DNA of 64,000 nucleotides. Source: Charina bottae (taxonomy: Eukaryota; Chordata; Lepidosauria; Squamata; Charinaidae). Within the stretch, counting starts at the first letter, position 1. Every line of letters starts with the position of its first letter. Shown piece by piece: positions 13,046 to 25,205 of the stretch. Where the stretch lies: the NCBI GenBank assembly GCA_023362775.1, contig JALMGJ010000025.1, forward strand, positions 10,083,501 to 10,147,500, in the 5' to 3' direction. The position numbers and the translations under genes are program-made. Below the pieces are notes generated by a model, which did not search any database, was not told where the DNA came from, and was given only the letters and a program-made list of their open reading frames with translations.

Positions 13046-15915
13046 CCTTTTATACAAGCATGGTAATGTGACATACACGTCCCAAAGGGCAAAGGTTGTG
13101 TTGCGGTGTCGCAATGCTGCTTACATCATTCTGATGAAAGCGGCAGTGGTTGTTTCTTTGTTTTTCATTCCAAAATCACAGAAGTAGACACGATGGTAGT
13201 CCATGTTGAATGCTGTCCACCACCTAAATTGCAGGACATCTTTCCTGGTCATGATTTTAAAAATATTTTAAAGAATATTAAAACTAATCCCCAAAGGAAA
13301 CAGTGCAACCTCTCATCATCTGAAACATCTGTTTAGCACCTTTTGTCAAGAGAATCTCCACTCCCTGCAAACAGAAAGAGCAGGCAGAAAAATTTTATTG
13401 CTTGAAAGAAACTTTCTGGACCACATAGCCAACAGGAAAAAGAACAAAGAGAGCAGTTAAACTTTTAACATTCCTTTCAGATCATACATCTATCCTTGGA
13501 GGTTTTCCTAATGTTTTGTTTGTTTTCAAAAACAATCTCTTTGCCTATTTTATGTAGAACACTTGCTTAAGACATTCAGAAGTGTTTACTGACAAGTTAA
13601 AAAGTGGAACAATGGGTTAGAACTGTGACCATTGGATTGATCCATTGTATTTTTCCTGGGCAGAATTCCTGGGTAGAATTTTGAGTCAGGGAGAAAACCA
13701 CACAGGATTTTTTCCCCAAATAGTTATTTTCTGTTACTGCCTTTTATCAAACATTTACAAAACTCTTAATGCAAACTGATTACAATGAACAGCCATTAAT
13801 CAATATCTGGACAATCAAAACCATAGCCTTGAAATAGCACTCAAACTATTAAATATACAGACTATTTTTAATATTATTTAATATTTATATAATAATAATA
13901 ATAATATTTAATTTACAATGTATTAAAGAGGCAGGCATAGAATATGTCTTATCTAAGTACATAACCACCAAATTAATGACAGCTTTTGTCCACACTGGCC
14001 ATTGACTCTTTAATTTCAAATTATATATCATCACTGCATATTGTTTGGGAATGTTTGCTGGAATTTTCAGTTTGGTATCCCTCTTAATCAAAATCTACAT
14101 TGCTGCACATCTGTGATAAACAGATTTCATTTCCATTTGCGTATACAGTAGTATTACTTGCATCACACAAAGAAGCTTAGGCACCCAATTCATATTGGTT
14201 ATTCGCTTGCATAAATTTTATTTAGGAATCTGTGTTAAGTGTTTGTGCACCCACAGTGTCAGCAAAATAACAATTAAATATATGTTAATGCAATTACAAT
14301 CCAATTATCTACTTTAATTAGATGAATTAGTCAGTATTAGAAACAAATAGAATTTTCTGTAAAATCAGGAGAATACCTCACTCATAAGTTCTTGTAGACT
14401 CTGAATCCAAGACAAAGTTGCAGAGAGATCTACCTCTCAGGGTTACATGCACTGTTTGGTAAAACATATGCACAACACATAGTTGTGAAAGTTGCAGACA
14501 GGACCCTCTTATGCAGTTTTGTGGAAATATGCTAGAATCTGTGATAGTTATTTTTAAAAAAAAAAACAAATACGATTGTCCTACATCATGAATCAGGCAA
14601 TCACAAATTATTGCAGATGGCAACTGCTTGTACTTATATTCATCCACTGTTTATTCTTGCCCATTACTTGTTCTCCTTTCTTTCTTCTCATCAAGCATCG
14701 GAATGCAAATTCCTTGATACGGCGAAGTGTCATAAATAAAGAGCAGTAAACACATAACAAATTAATGCTCAGGAGCTATGTTTTAGCTGTATCTGATCTT
14801 TGAAGTTTGATATGTTGAATCAATACATCTCCAAATCCTTTTAATGATGCTTTCACAATTAATGCCACATTTCATTTAGAAACCTTGCATTAAAAGGCTA
14901 CCTAAAAATATATAGGATTCTTTTCAGTATAAGGCAAGCCCTTTTCCTGCTGTATAGTAGAAACATTCACATATGAATGAAACCAACAGCCTTCTCTGAA
15001 ATAGCTATCAATCAGTGATTTCACCAACCATCTACAACAAGAAATCTGGCAAAAGGTAATATAAAAACCTTATGTTTCTCTACACAGTCAGATCCTTAGG
15101 AAAAGCCACTTAGGCCTTAATTCTAAAGACTGAAGGACCTGGCAAAATTGTATTCCCTGTTCATGCTTTGCTTCACTTACATGATTGAGTACAGCACAAG
15201 ATAGCTACATAGCTCTTCACATGTCAGGAGAATATGGGCATGATAGTTTACCTACAGTAAATTACAAGCGTTTTGGCTCCACTCTATTGCAAGGATCAGT
15301 GCTTTTCTGGGAAATGCACAGAGTTTATTTCTTTTGTGTGCATACGTGTGTGTGTGCTTTTACTGCTGATATTTTCCCCTGATACAGCTATATTGAAACT
15401 GTTGGCTCAGCCTTATCTCCTTTTAATATGATATTTCTGATATGTTGTAGTTTATGGCTATTATATGCTACAAGGCTTGTGACTCTGAACTTCGTAATTT
15501 TTCTCATGCATCCTTCTTGCAAGTCACTTTGGATTCTGGAGCCTTGTTTCTCCAGTTTATTGCAGGAGACTCTTTCCTTGCAGGTTTAAAGGAAAAGACC
15601 ATAAAATATTGTCCAGAACAAATTAGATTCAACCTTCAATCTATAGATAAAAGATATCTGCAGCAGTGCATACAGCAACTTGCAAGCCTAACTTCCATAG
15701 CTCATGATAAAAATATAAAACACTGGTGAAAAGTCCGTGAAGATCAAAGGGCCAAGAGCACCACATTTGTCTTCCAATCTTCTTCTTGCAAGCTGCTAAT
15801 CATAGTTAAACCTTTTACTTGTAGTGCAAATATATACCTTCTGTTGTCATCTAAGAACGCAAAGGAGCCATTCCTTCCCTACGGCATCCCCTGTCTTAAA
15901 CAATTAGGGAAGAAA
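13046..15915. other. Unrecognised stretch
   Basis: Contains an (AAT)n patch at 13889-13907. The 91-codon frame at 15454-15729 has no recognisable domain. Nothing else supported. Confidence 0.5.
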
Positions 15916-15920
15916 TGTCC

Positions 15921-16120
15921 CTTGGGAGGAGATGGGCAGTGATAAAATCGAATGAATGAATGAATGAATGAATGAATGAATGAATGAGAAAGAAATGCCT
16001 GTTTACTGCTCCTCATCCAGGCTGCCTTGGGAGGAGATGGGCAGTGATAAAATCCAATAAACAAACAAACAAAGAAACAAACAAGAAATGCCTGTTTACT
16101 GCTCCTCATCCAGGCTGCCT
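15921..16120 (+). repeat. Duplicated LINE tail with two different microsatellites
   Basis: CTTGGGAGGAGATGGGCAG starts at 15921 and again at 16026. The first copy ends in (GAAT)n at 15950-15987, the second in (CAAA)n-like repeats at 16053-16082. The second tail is flanked by a 38-base exact direct repeat, 15990-16027 and 16083-16120. The GATGGGCAGTGATAAAAT core resembles the GGGCGGTGAAGAAAT core of the CR1/L2-like tails elsewhere in the window. It may be a tandem duplication or two truncated insertions at one spot. Confidence 0.7.
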
Positions 16121-17732
16121 TTTAGATTGTATTTGAGGCTAATTTTAAAGATAAACCTTGTTTTCATGCTATTTTCACATGGTTTTATTATACAACAGAA
16201 TAAGAGGAAGAGGAGGACTTGGAAACTTTCAAGATCATCTGGTGATTTGTAACAGCTATCACCCATGTTTATAGGACGGCTATTCTTCTCTCTGCCTAAA
16301 ATGCAGTGGGTTCACCTCCAGATGTGAGTCATGTTGTGTATCAGTTCAATGGTCGATTACACTGCAAAAACATTTAAAAGCAGGCCACAGATATATATGA
16401 GCTTGTTTCGGAGATCTCAGACTGTTATCTTTCAGCATTTGGATATTGTTGTTGTTACTGCTGCTATGTTGATGGAAGGGAAGATTCTTGTCAGGATGAA
16501 ACTCTCTTCTCTAGATTGTCATATTTGGTTGGTTCACATTTAAGAAGTGCCTCAGAGATCTCAAAATGCCCCCTCTCTTTTAGGATAACCATTACTGGTT
16601 TCACCTTTCGAATCTTGGTACTTTAAAAGCAAAATTAAGTAGATTTTTAAGTGCTTTCCTGATATTGGATTGCATTATGCAAGCTTCTTGAGCATCAATT
16701 GTATTTTACTGTGTTACTGTGTTCAGAGACTCCACTGCTTGGAAAGGTGCATTAGTGTAACTAGAATAATTTATTATTATTCATTATTCAATTGTAGCCA
16801 GAGGCGTCAGAAACCAAATCAAATATATGTCTCCTGAATTTATGCCAATTACACAACCGCCTGTTCTTTCTCAGGATGCTTGTCTGAATAATGTGCCTTA
16901 GAATCTGACTTGCCACACCTTTGCCTGTTCCTGATGTACTGCCAGACTGTTATTGTTTCCACAGCCTGCTGCCCTGTAATTTGCCTGCTTTTCATTTTGC
17001 CTTGGCATAACCAGTAATGTGCTCTTGGCTAGCTGATAGTCTTGGGATAATTCAAGCAGCAGTGAGCTTCAAGGGAACTGTTTTAAATCCAGTAGAAGGA
17101 TTTTTTTTTTGCTTCATGTGGTGAACGGAACTTATGCTTCACAGATCTAGATTATTAGACCTAGATGGATGAAAGAGTTAGATATTATATATGAACTATA
17201 AGACCAACCTACATTTAATCTTGCTCAGCCATAGAGTTCACTGAGTGACTTGCTAATCTACTCCACTGGAGTAGGTTGCTGTGAGGTTAAAAAGTTGGTG
17301 GGGAAGCTACCCTGAGCTCCTTGAAGGCAACGTTCTGAATGGAAAGGACACCATTGAGTTAAGGACATGCTTTTCCCTCTACCTACAAGGATAATTTAAT
17401 TTATGTTTTTGTGTGACTAAAGAATAGCATAAGAGAGACAATGAGAGTGACAGAGAGACAGAGAGAGAGAGAGACAGAGAGAGTGAAAATACTTAACCAA
17501 GAAGTTAGCTTTGGATGATGCTATGGTATCTGTCTGGCTTTTTGGTGTCTAGGGGATGTGTTCCTTTAAACCAGCATGGGCAACCTCCAGCCTGGGAGCC
17601 CCATGCAGCCTCCAGACTCTTTTAAATAGCTCAAAAGTCCTTCAAACACTCTCCTGATATCTGACTCTAAACCCTTGTACAATTCCTTACTGCTCTGGAA
17701 CAATTTTTTTAAAAAACCTTAAAACTATTATT
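16121..17732. other. Unrecognised stretch
   Basis: Contains a GA-rich tract at 17436-17484. No gene or element recognised. Confidence 0.5.
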
Positions 17733-18720
17733 TTAATTATAATCCCAGGCCATAAATGGTTGCCTTCTCCTGTTGTAGAGAATTGTTATGCTATCTTTCA
17801 CAGCCAGCCCAATATTATTCAGACTGAGGCAGCTGCTTCTGAAGGACATTAAGCTCCTGTCAGGCAGAGGACTCCACAGGACTAGGGAAGCTATAAAGAA
17901 GGCTCCACTCTGAGTCTCCATCAGATGAATCTGCAGCATCTCTAGGTAAACCTATAGTTTACGTAAAAATATATATAGGTAGAGTTTACGCAAGTAAAAA
18001 ATGGATAGGGCATCTATCGCCCCATCCTGGCCCCATCTTGACTTTTTTTATTTACTGAGCTATAGCTATAAGTCCCGCACTAGCCCCAGCTCTTGCCAAC
18101 CTAGCAATTCGAAAGCATGCAAATGCAAGTAGATAAATAGGTACCACTTCTGTGGGTAGGTAACAGCGTTCCGTGCGCGTCATGCTGGCCACATGTCCGT
18201 GGAAGCGTCTTCGGACAACGCTGGCTCTTTGGCTAACAAATGGAGATGAGCACCGGCCCCTAGAGTCAGACACGACTGCACAAATGTGTGGGGGGAACCT
18301 TTACCTTTTTTATATAGCTATAGCTATCTATATATTGTAATAGCCTTTAAATCAGCACTTTCTATTTCACCAAGACACAAACCAGCAGCCAAGACATATG
18401 TAATATGGTCTAAGTTCTTCTTCCAGAGACCAACAGGGCTGCTGAGTTCTATACCAACTGCAGCTTCTGGATTAAACACAAAGACAGCCCCATATAGAAT
18501 GCATTACTGTAGTCAAGTGTGGACATTACCAGGTGCACACTAGAGTTTTAAGATCACCTTCTTCCAGGATGATATGTAGTTGGTACATCAGTCAAAAGCA
18601 ATTAAAAACACTCCTGGACATTGTTTCAGCCTCAGAAACCAGAGAGCTTGAAAAACAGAGGCACCCCCAAACTTCTTACCTGCTTCTCCTGGGAAATTCT
18701 GAGAGACCTATTGCATCTTT
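17733..18720 (-). pseudogene. CR1/L2-clade LINE ORF2 C-terminal remnant, split by a SINE
   Basis: The minus strand of about 18400-18510 reads TLDYSNAFYMGLSL, then IQKLQLV-stop-NSAA. This matches the conserved C-terminal stretch of CR1/L2-clade ORF2 proteins, usually SRLDYCNALY.GLP followed by LQ.VQNAAAR. Farther along the same strand, 17733-17940 holds LVLWSPLPDRSLMSFRSSC, matching the later LWNSLP...F...L block. The order is correct for a minus-strand copy. In-frame stops and frameshifts make it dead. A 5'-truncated SINE (about 18072-18312) lies between the two blocks. Confidence 0.65.
18072..18312 (+). mobile_element. Sauria-type SINE, 5'-truncated
   Basis: Starts within the central core (CCCGCAC.AGCCCCAGCTCTTGCC) and runs to the 3' end GGGGGGAACCTTTACC. 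The tRNA head with its A and B boxes is missing. The octamer ATGCAAAT is at 18117-18124. The 3' part contains AGAGTCAGACACGACT, shared with the BovB 3' end. It is inserted in the LINE remnant around it. Confidence 0.85.
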
Positions 18721-18944
18721 AGAAATCTGATTCTTCACATGGAATATGACCATCTTCTCAGAGGGTTCCCTCAAGACCCCGCCCCCCAGATTTACTCTTT
18801 AATTCACTACCTCCTTGATTTCACTACCTCCTTGATCCTCCCTCCCTTCTAGAGAAGAGTTTCTAGAAAAAGAAGTTCCAAATAAGGGAAATTTCATTCC
18901 ACTGAAATATATAATAATCCTACCAGTCCTCCATCCTTAGACTG
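18721..18944. other. Short unrecognised stretch
   Basis: Contains a direct repeat of the phrase CACTACCTCCTTGAT near 18805-18835. Nothing else recognised. Confidence 0.45.
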
Positions 18945-19015
18945 AGGAAGGAAGGAAGGAAGGAAGGAAGGAAGGAAGGAAGGAAGGAGAGGGAGGGAGG
19001 GAGGGAGGGAGGGAG
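18945..19015. repeat. (GGAA)n-(GGGA)n compound microsatellite
   Basis: About ten GGAA units pass into about six GGGA units. Confidence 0.95.
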
Positions 19016-20099
19016 AAGAGAGATCGATCACTGGTCTTGATTTAAGAATATGAGGTAGAAATTTGCTCCATTTAAAAAATAATGATAGATAATGGCTGCT
19101 ATAGCATTTTCTGTTGGATATAGTCTACCCCTAGGTGTCTTTGAAAAATCTCACATTTGAAGAAATACCATAAATATTTCACCAACCACTGTAACAGCTG
19201 GACATTGTCAGAATTGTGCTAATAAAAAGAAGGGGGAGTGAAGCAGCTTTTGCTTGTGCAAAATGCTTGAAGTCAGTCAGAAAACCATTATTATGACCTT
19301 GTGCTGACCACATACTATGAAGTGTTACATGAGCAGGGACAGGGAAGTTGCTTAATGGAAGTTATATAGTAGTTAGATGTATCCTTGTCACACTTCATCT
19401 AAACTGATACATTGCAATGGTCCACACTGCTCAGACCTGGCAATTACTGTCCAATTGCAATCTATTCCACACTGCCACTATAATGAAAAATAATTAGGAG
19501 CCTGAAAATGAGTTTTCACATGAAATGGTTTCAGTGCTTGGACACAATTGCCTTTGGCAGATGGCTTTGGGTTTCCTTTAATATAATAAAGACAGTTAAT
19601 CATCTCTAAAGAGTCTGCAGAATGAATAAACTTTTAACACTACTTTGTCCACTGAAATTCTTCCATTGATCAACTATAGGATGGTGTGGATACCACAATT
19701 CTCAAAGATTGTTGAAATCCCAAGCAACCTCCAAGTACCCTGGAGAAAAATCAAAATTGATACCCCAGCTTCAGCTGAATTTCAGACCCAACCAAGTGTT
19801 GCCTTCAGTTTTTCAATTGTTTCTGTAACAGCACTAGCAATGAATCTGGAAGCTTCTGGAAATGAAATGCAATCGTAGAAGGAGAAATCTTAGGACATGT
19901 ATTAAGACAAGCAAATGGACCATTTCAGTGATTAGCTGAGATTGTAGAAAACCCATTAAACCCTAGAAGTGGTATTAATTAAGGTTCTAGCCCTATGAAT
20001 AATTGCAACATCTCTGCCATCCTTGTAGCCATCAGTGGTAGTGACCTCATTGTAACAATTTATTTAACATATTTAACATATTGTAACATATTTAGGATT
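19016..20099. other. Unrecognised stretch
   Basis: No exon or repeat recognised. The 77-codon frame at 19645-19878 shows no motif. Confidence 0.5.
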
Positions 20100-20245
20100 C
20101 CCTTACCAACTTTGCTCAGACTGAAGAAGCTCCTTGGATAAGGAGCGAAACGTTTCCACTGAGAAAATAGAAATCCAGTTGACATGATTCAAGCTACAGA
20201 CAATTCCACCTGGATGACTGAGAACCTTCATAGACTCATTGTAAC
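20100..20245 (+). mobile_element. Penelope-like element 3' fragment (probable)
   Basis: The segment has the layout CTGAAGA - hairpin - GAAACGTTT, then an AT-rich run, CCAGTTGACATGATTCAAGC and ACAATTCCACCTGGATGAC. This is a widespread vertebrate repeat end that I associate with Penelope-like retroelements, which are known to carry hammerhead ribozymes in their terminal regions. No reverse transcriptase or GIY-YIG endonuclease remains. The family assignment is inference from this end sequence only. Confidence 0.5.
20119..20156 (+). ncRNA. Hammerhead-ribozyme-like core
   Basis: CTGAAGA (20121-20127) fits the conserved CUGANGA. GCTCCTT (20129-20135) and AAGGAGC (20140-20146) form a perfect 7-bp helix II with a 4-base loop. 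GAAAC follows at 20147-20151. ACGT then offers the very short self-complementary helix III expected of dimer-acting type I motifs, with U at the cleavage position. Helix I is weak, with GA pairing with TC (2 bp). One extra base (20128) sits between the core and helix II, so activity is uncertain. Confidence 0.5.
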
Positions 20246-22863
20246 AATGTTCAAAACTGCAGAATATTTCATTTGGGAAAATGGAGACCATATGGAAAAA
20301 AAATAAATCCCAGTCAAAAAACTTGAACTTTGGTTTGCCCCATTTCTTCATTTGTTTCTTAATTTTTTTTAAAAAAACTAGTCATATGCATTTTCTGTGT
20401 TTACTTTTTCTTAGCATTGCTGATAATGTGCATTTTTGAAAGCAATTTTCTCTAATATAACGTACCTCTGTACAGTATTTTCACCAACACAAATTTTGGT
20501 CTGCATTTTCTTTTGATGTATGCACAACTGTTATTAAAAGTGAGAGTACTGTATTGAAGTGTGAATTTTGAATAACTGTTCTTTAGTTTTCAGAGTTCAG
20601 ATTTGAATCAGAAAAGTCCACATGAAAATACAAACCATGAGATATCTCTTCTCCACATCCACAGACATTCAAGAGCTATACTTGGATCTTGGTATAGATT
20701 TTCTCAACCAGTGGTTCACAGGCTGTAAATTAAAGCCATTCTAGCAAGCTTTCAAATTGTCTCTGAAGCCATAACCAAAGGTGCTCTCTATGTAGCTTTC
20801 TTGACATGCCTCAGGAGATTGTACGGAAGAATTTTATGTCATTGTAGCTCTACTCACATAAAGTCATTTTGCATCAAGGTTGAATTCATGAACGTGAGGT
20901 GGACCAAAAGCCAATAGCTTTGCGAGCAAGACCCAGTTCTTCCTGGCATCTCTACAAGAGACTTATAGGCTAGCAAATGTCCACATATACCACTGGTGAA
21001 TGTAGTTCCTGTTTTTGGCCTCTTGAGCTCCTTTTAATTAGGCTACTCAGTGTTGGCAATATAAATGCCAAAAACTGCCTGCAAGGTTTCTTGCCAATTT
21101 GATATAGGAAAAACATAGGAACAGTTCTATGTCTTAAAATAAAGCTAACCCCCCCCCCATGACAGTTCCACTCACATGCATGATACAGTTCCACCTAGTT
21201 GGCATGATTGTTCCACCCATTATGACCCTACCCCTACCCCATAACTCCTGTGATGGTCCTGTAGAAATAACCCTAATAAACTTAGACTTGTTTCTTTCAA
21301 TAAGCCATTGTCTATCAAAACTGAATCACTGTTTAGGACTTATGATATATGCTACTGACAAAAATTGTTTCATTGACTCAGAACATACTTTAATATGATT
21401 TTTCCTTCCCAGTCTTTTTCCGCATTTGGAGAAGAGACTGATTGCATTAATAATGCTCCTGGTTTCAAACATATTTTTCATTTTCTTTTTCTTTTCATTT
21501 TATTTCTTTTCTTCTCCTATCGTAAATAGGTTAAAATGTGCATCTGTTGTACATCTCCTGCTTCTGTCTAGGAATTGCCCAAATGTAGACATTCTGTTTT
21601 ACAACTGTTATCCTTTTTGACTAATGGGGTTCATATGTCTACAGTGTTTCTCCTTCACTTCAGTGAGCCTCTGGCTGTAGAGCCTTTCTTCTGTCTGTTC
21701 ATCTTGATTTGATATTGCTGATTGGAGTGCTGGCTTGTAAACCACTAAAGTTATGACTGGAACTTTTTATATCTTCAGACTTTGGAATCACTCAGTGGGC
21801 TTGAAACCCACATACATATCTATTTAATTTAGGTTTTCACTGATATATTGATTCATGCTGCTGTTGTCTTCTCTGATTTACTTGTAAGGCTAATAATTAT
21901 AAGAATGCTGTTTTTTTTCTCCCTCTATATAGATTGCAGAAAGTTCTCCAATGGAGAATAGATTATCTACATATAAAAAGCAATTATATTTTGGCTTTTC
22001 AAATTGCAGTGTGTTGAGAATCTGTCTTCAAAAAAGATAAGGAAAACATACTGGTCCCTGGGAATCTGCCACAATTCCATTTAATTTCTTAAATGTTGCT
22101 TTTGATTTTATGTAAGTGAATATAAATGTTTCAGGATGTTTGCTTCAAGTAAAGCCACTATACTGAATAAAAGTAGAACACTGGATATTTCAGTGAGAGA
22201 GACTTTAGCTTTCAAAGTCATATTCAGAAATGTAGAACCCCTCTGCAATAGGTATGGAAAACTTGGACTGAAGTAAAGGAATAGTTTGGATATAAGGCAA
22301 ACATTTTCTTTAACCATATTTTTTTTTAACAATCCAGCATTCACTGTACAAACATTCATTAACATCACAACAAATTTTGGCCAGTTGTCTGTTCTGTAAA
22401 TATCTAGCTTGTGGAGTAAATCAATTTGTGTTGCCTAGGGACTGGAGGGAATAGCTTGTCAGCAAGAAGGCAGATAGGAAAGGGAGCCAGGATTAATCTA
22501 AGCAAACCATGATTTACCATTATGTACAGACTTTTACTATTTTGGAAGCTGAGCATGTTGCCCCCATTAATAAGGTATGAATATACTAGTTTGAATTTGG
22601 TACATCCTAATTTCAAAGTAGAAATCCCTTCTAATATGCACATGTAGATGTTTTCTTTTTAAAAGAATCATACAAAATTATTATTTTTAAAATATATTTA
22701 CAAATTTACATGGTGGTCCAAGAGTCCTGCCTTTTCAATTTCTTTGTTTTTAATAGGATTTATCTGTCAGGAATGGCTACAATGGATCGAGCTGAACACT
22801 CTAAAACAGCATCTGAAATGAGAGAAAATAAATAGCTAAATCCCTGTGCCTCCAGGCAAGATC
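20246..22863. other. Unrecognised stretch
   Basis: No gene recognised. There is a C9 run near 21150, and T-rich tracts occur near 21480-21515. Confidence 0.5.
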
Positions 22864-22900
22864 CCCTCCCTCCCTCCCTCCCTCCCTCCCTCCCTCTCTC
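22864..22900. repeat. (CCCT)n microsatellite
   Basis: About eight CCCT units ending in CTCTCTC. Confidence 0.95.
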
Positions 22901-25078
22901 ATCCCTGGGAGGAGGAGGCATCACATACTATCATCCTGGAAATACATTGGACATATTTTTCAATCCATGTGGCAGTTGCTATGTTTTGAAGCTACTCCAT
23001 ATGGAATGGGTGGAATTAAAGACTGCCCTTGAGGAAAAGGGTAGGAAAGTAAATTCCAGATTAGATCATTTCTGAGCAATGAGCTGTGAGCCGTGAGCTG
23101 TGTGACATTGACATTGACATCCAGTAACATTGGAGTTGGGAAGCTCCCAGCTCCCATTATATGGGATGCTTACTGGAAATTACATGAGTGCCCATGCTGG
23201 CTGCAGAGGACTGGGAGAAACCAGAAAGCGGCTCCAGAGACTTTCAGGGGGCAAGGCTGATGGGGGGAAAAGGAAACTGCTCTTTTGCATATTTATCAGC
23301 TCTGTGCTATATACAGTACTCCATGCTCTATTTTCCAAGTGCTTCTTGTCTGCTCATTTGAGACCAGAAAGATTCAGTATCAAATCCCTCAACAGTACTT
23401 ATACAAATGGTAGGGACATGCTTTTCTGGGTGCAAGGATCAACATTTACTAAACAATCTGGTGTGTCCTGGTTTATCTTAATCATTAGTGTGGTCAGTTT
23501 CTATACCTTTATATATAATAGCCACAAGAATTGCTATGATCAACTGGGATACATAGGAATGAGCACAGTGAATTACAGAAAGCCTTTGAAAAGGTGCATG
23601 GCAAAGTGCATTGGTATGAGCAATGTTGAGGCAACCCTTTTCTATGGAAGGCTCAATGTGGCCAGGTTGGCTTTGCAGGGGTATGCATGAACAGCCACTT
23701 TACTTTGCCAGCAATCCCAGCAGATAGGTTGTCCTGTACATGCACAGCTTGAAATGTCTAGAGAGTAATTGCACAATGTCTTCTGAATCTATCAGAAGTA
23801 TCAGGACTATCAAAGATATGAAAAAGAGAAAAAGAGAGAGACTCCTACAGCAATAATACTAAGGCCTCTCTGTTTGGCTCATGCCTGCAAGAATTTGGAG
23901 TTCTCTGCAGTGGCCAGTAGGATTGCCCTCCACATGCTTAAAATCAATATAAAATATATCCCTTTTAAAAAAGAGGAGATACTACACTGGTGAGAAATAT
24001 ATAGTCAGTTCAATGGACTGTAGTAAACTGCATGATTGTATATCTATTTGTCCACTGCACAATGGAGAGAGTCTTAGGAGAGTGTTAAATGTGTCATTTT
24101 GGGCACTGAGCTCCATCATGTTCTTTATGATAATTGTATCCCCCAATGTTCTTTCATTCTCATGCTAATTTCTATGCTATTTACAAATAAGCATAGCAAC
24201 AGCTCTCCAATGATTTGCATTGTGTTTATTATTCATGTACCTTCTAAAATTTCTTGGCAAATGTTTAGTTTACTCTAAGCCAATTCAATGCTGACAAAGG
24301 TGTGATTTCAGCAGCAACTAGAAAGAAGGAGAAAGGAGATTTTTTCTCCTTTCCCATTGAGCATTTGTTCTCCCCGTACTTATATTGTTTTATTTATATG
24401 GTTGATATAGGAATAAAAAAGTTTTCTTTTAATCTTTAGATCTACCCTTACCTTGCACCACACTCTTATGGACTAGAAATGTAAAATCCCATCCCAAGCA
24501 GACAGGTGCATGGATACAAAGGATGTTGTTCTCATGTGGCATTACTTGCAGGGCTGTTTGTTCTGATCAGCTTTGGAAACAGGGAGTCATTTACCAGCCA
24601 AACATCCAAAGTAGCTTTTACTGGAGACTGAATCTGGTCCAATTGCAGAACATATATGACATGCTTTAAAAAAGTCTAAAAAATATATAACTTACATTAT
24701 GAAAAATAATAACTATTGCTCAGATCATTTTTTTCATACTATGACTGACACAAAATTTCTTGTGAGATTAGCAAGGATCTTGGTTGCTATCAATATATTT
24801 ACAGCCAATGAGTTACAAGGACTGTAGGAGAAAGTCGATTTTCATCCCCACTATCTATTCTTTGAGAAGATCTCATCAGTATTCCTTTTGTGATCATACA
24901 GAAGTCTACAGCTGTTGCTATCCTGATGCTGTGTTTGTTCTCTAAACGTGAAGCTGTTGAAAAGAAGAGAGCAGAGGAAAGTTGCATCAGCAAGCTCCAA
25001 AACCCTCCCAAACAGCAAAAAAAACCCTCTGCTCGCCCTAAGCCTTCTAAAGCCTCAGCTAGCCTTAAGAAAGGAAGT
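22901..25078. other. Unrecognised stretch
   Basis: Holds the longest frame outside recognised elements (23130-23690, plus, 186 codons). It has hydrophobic patches but no recognisable domain and no supporting context, so it is not called as a gene. A GA-rich patch is at 23815-23842. Confidence 0.5.
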
Positions 25079-25167
25079 CCCTCCCTCCCTCCCTCCCTCC
25101 CTCCCTTCCATCCATCCATCCATCCATCCATCCATCCATCCATCCATCCATCCATCCATCCATCCAT

Positions 25168-25205
<38 letters not shown>
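25079..25205. repeat. Triple compound tetranucleotide (CCCT)n-(CCAT)n-(AAGC)n
   Basis: Three uninterrupted tetranucleotide arrays lie head to tail: about seven CCCT units to 25106, about fifteen CCAT units to 25166 and about ten AAGC units to 25205. Long frames on both strands here are repeat artefacts. Confidence 0.97.

Noticed and set aside
23130..23690. 186-codon open frame, longest outside recognised elements
   Set aside because: No domain or family resemblance, no plausible gene context, and the length is within reach of chance over six frames of 64 kb. Kept only as a note.
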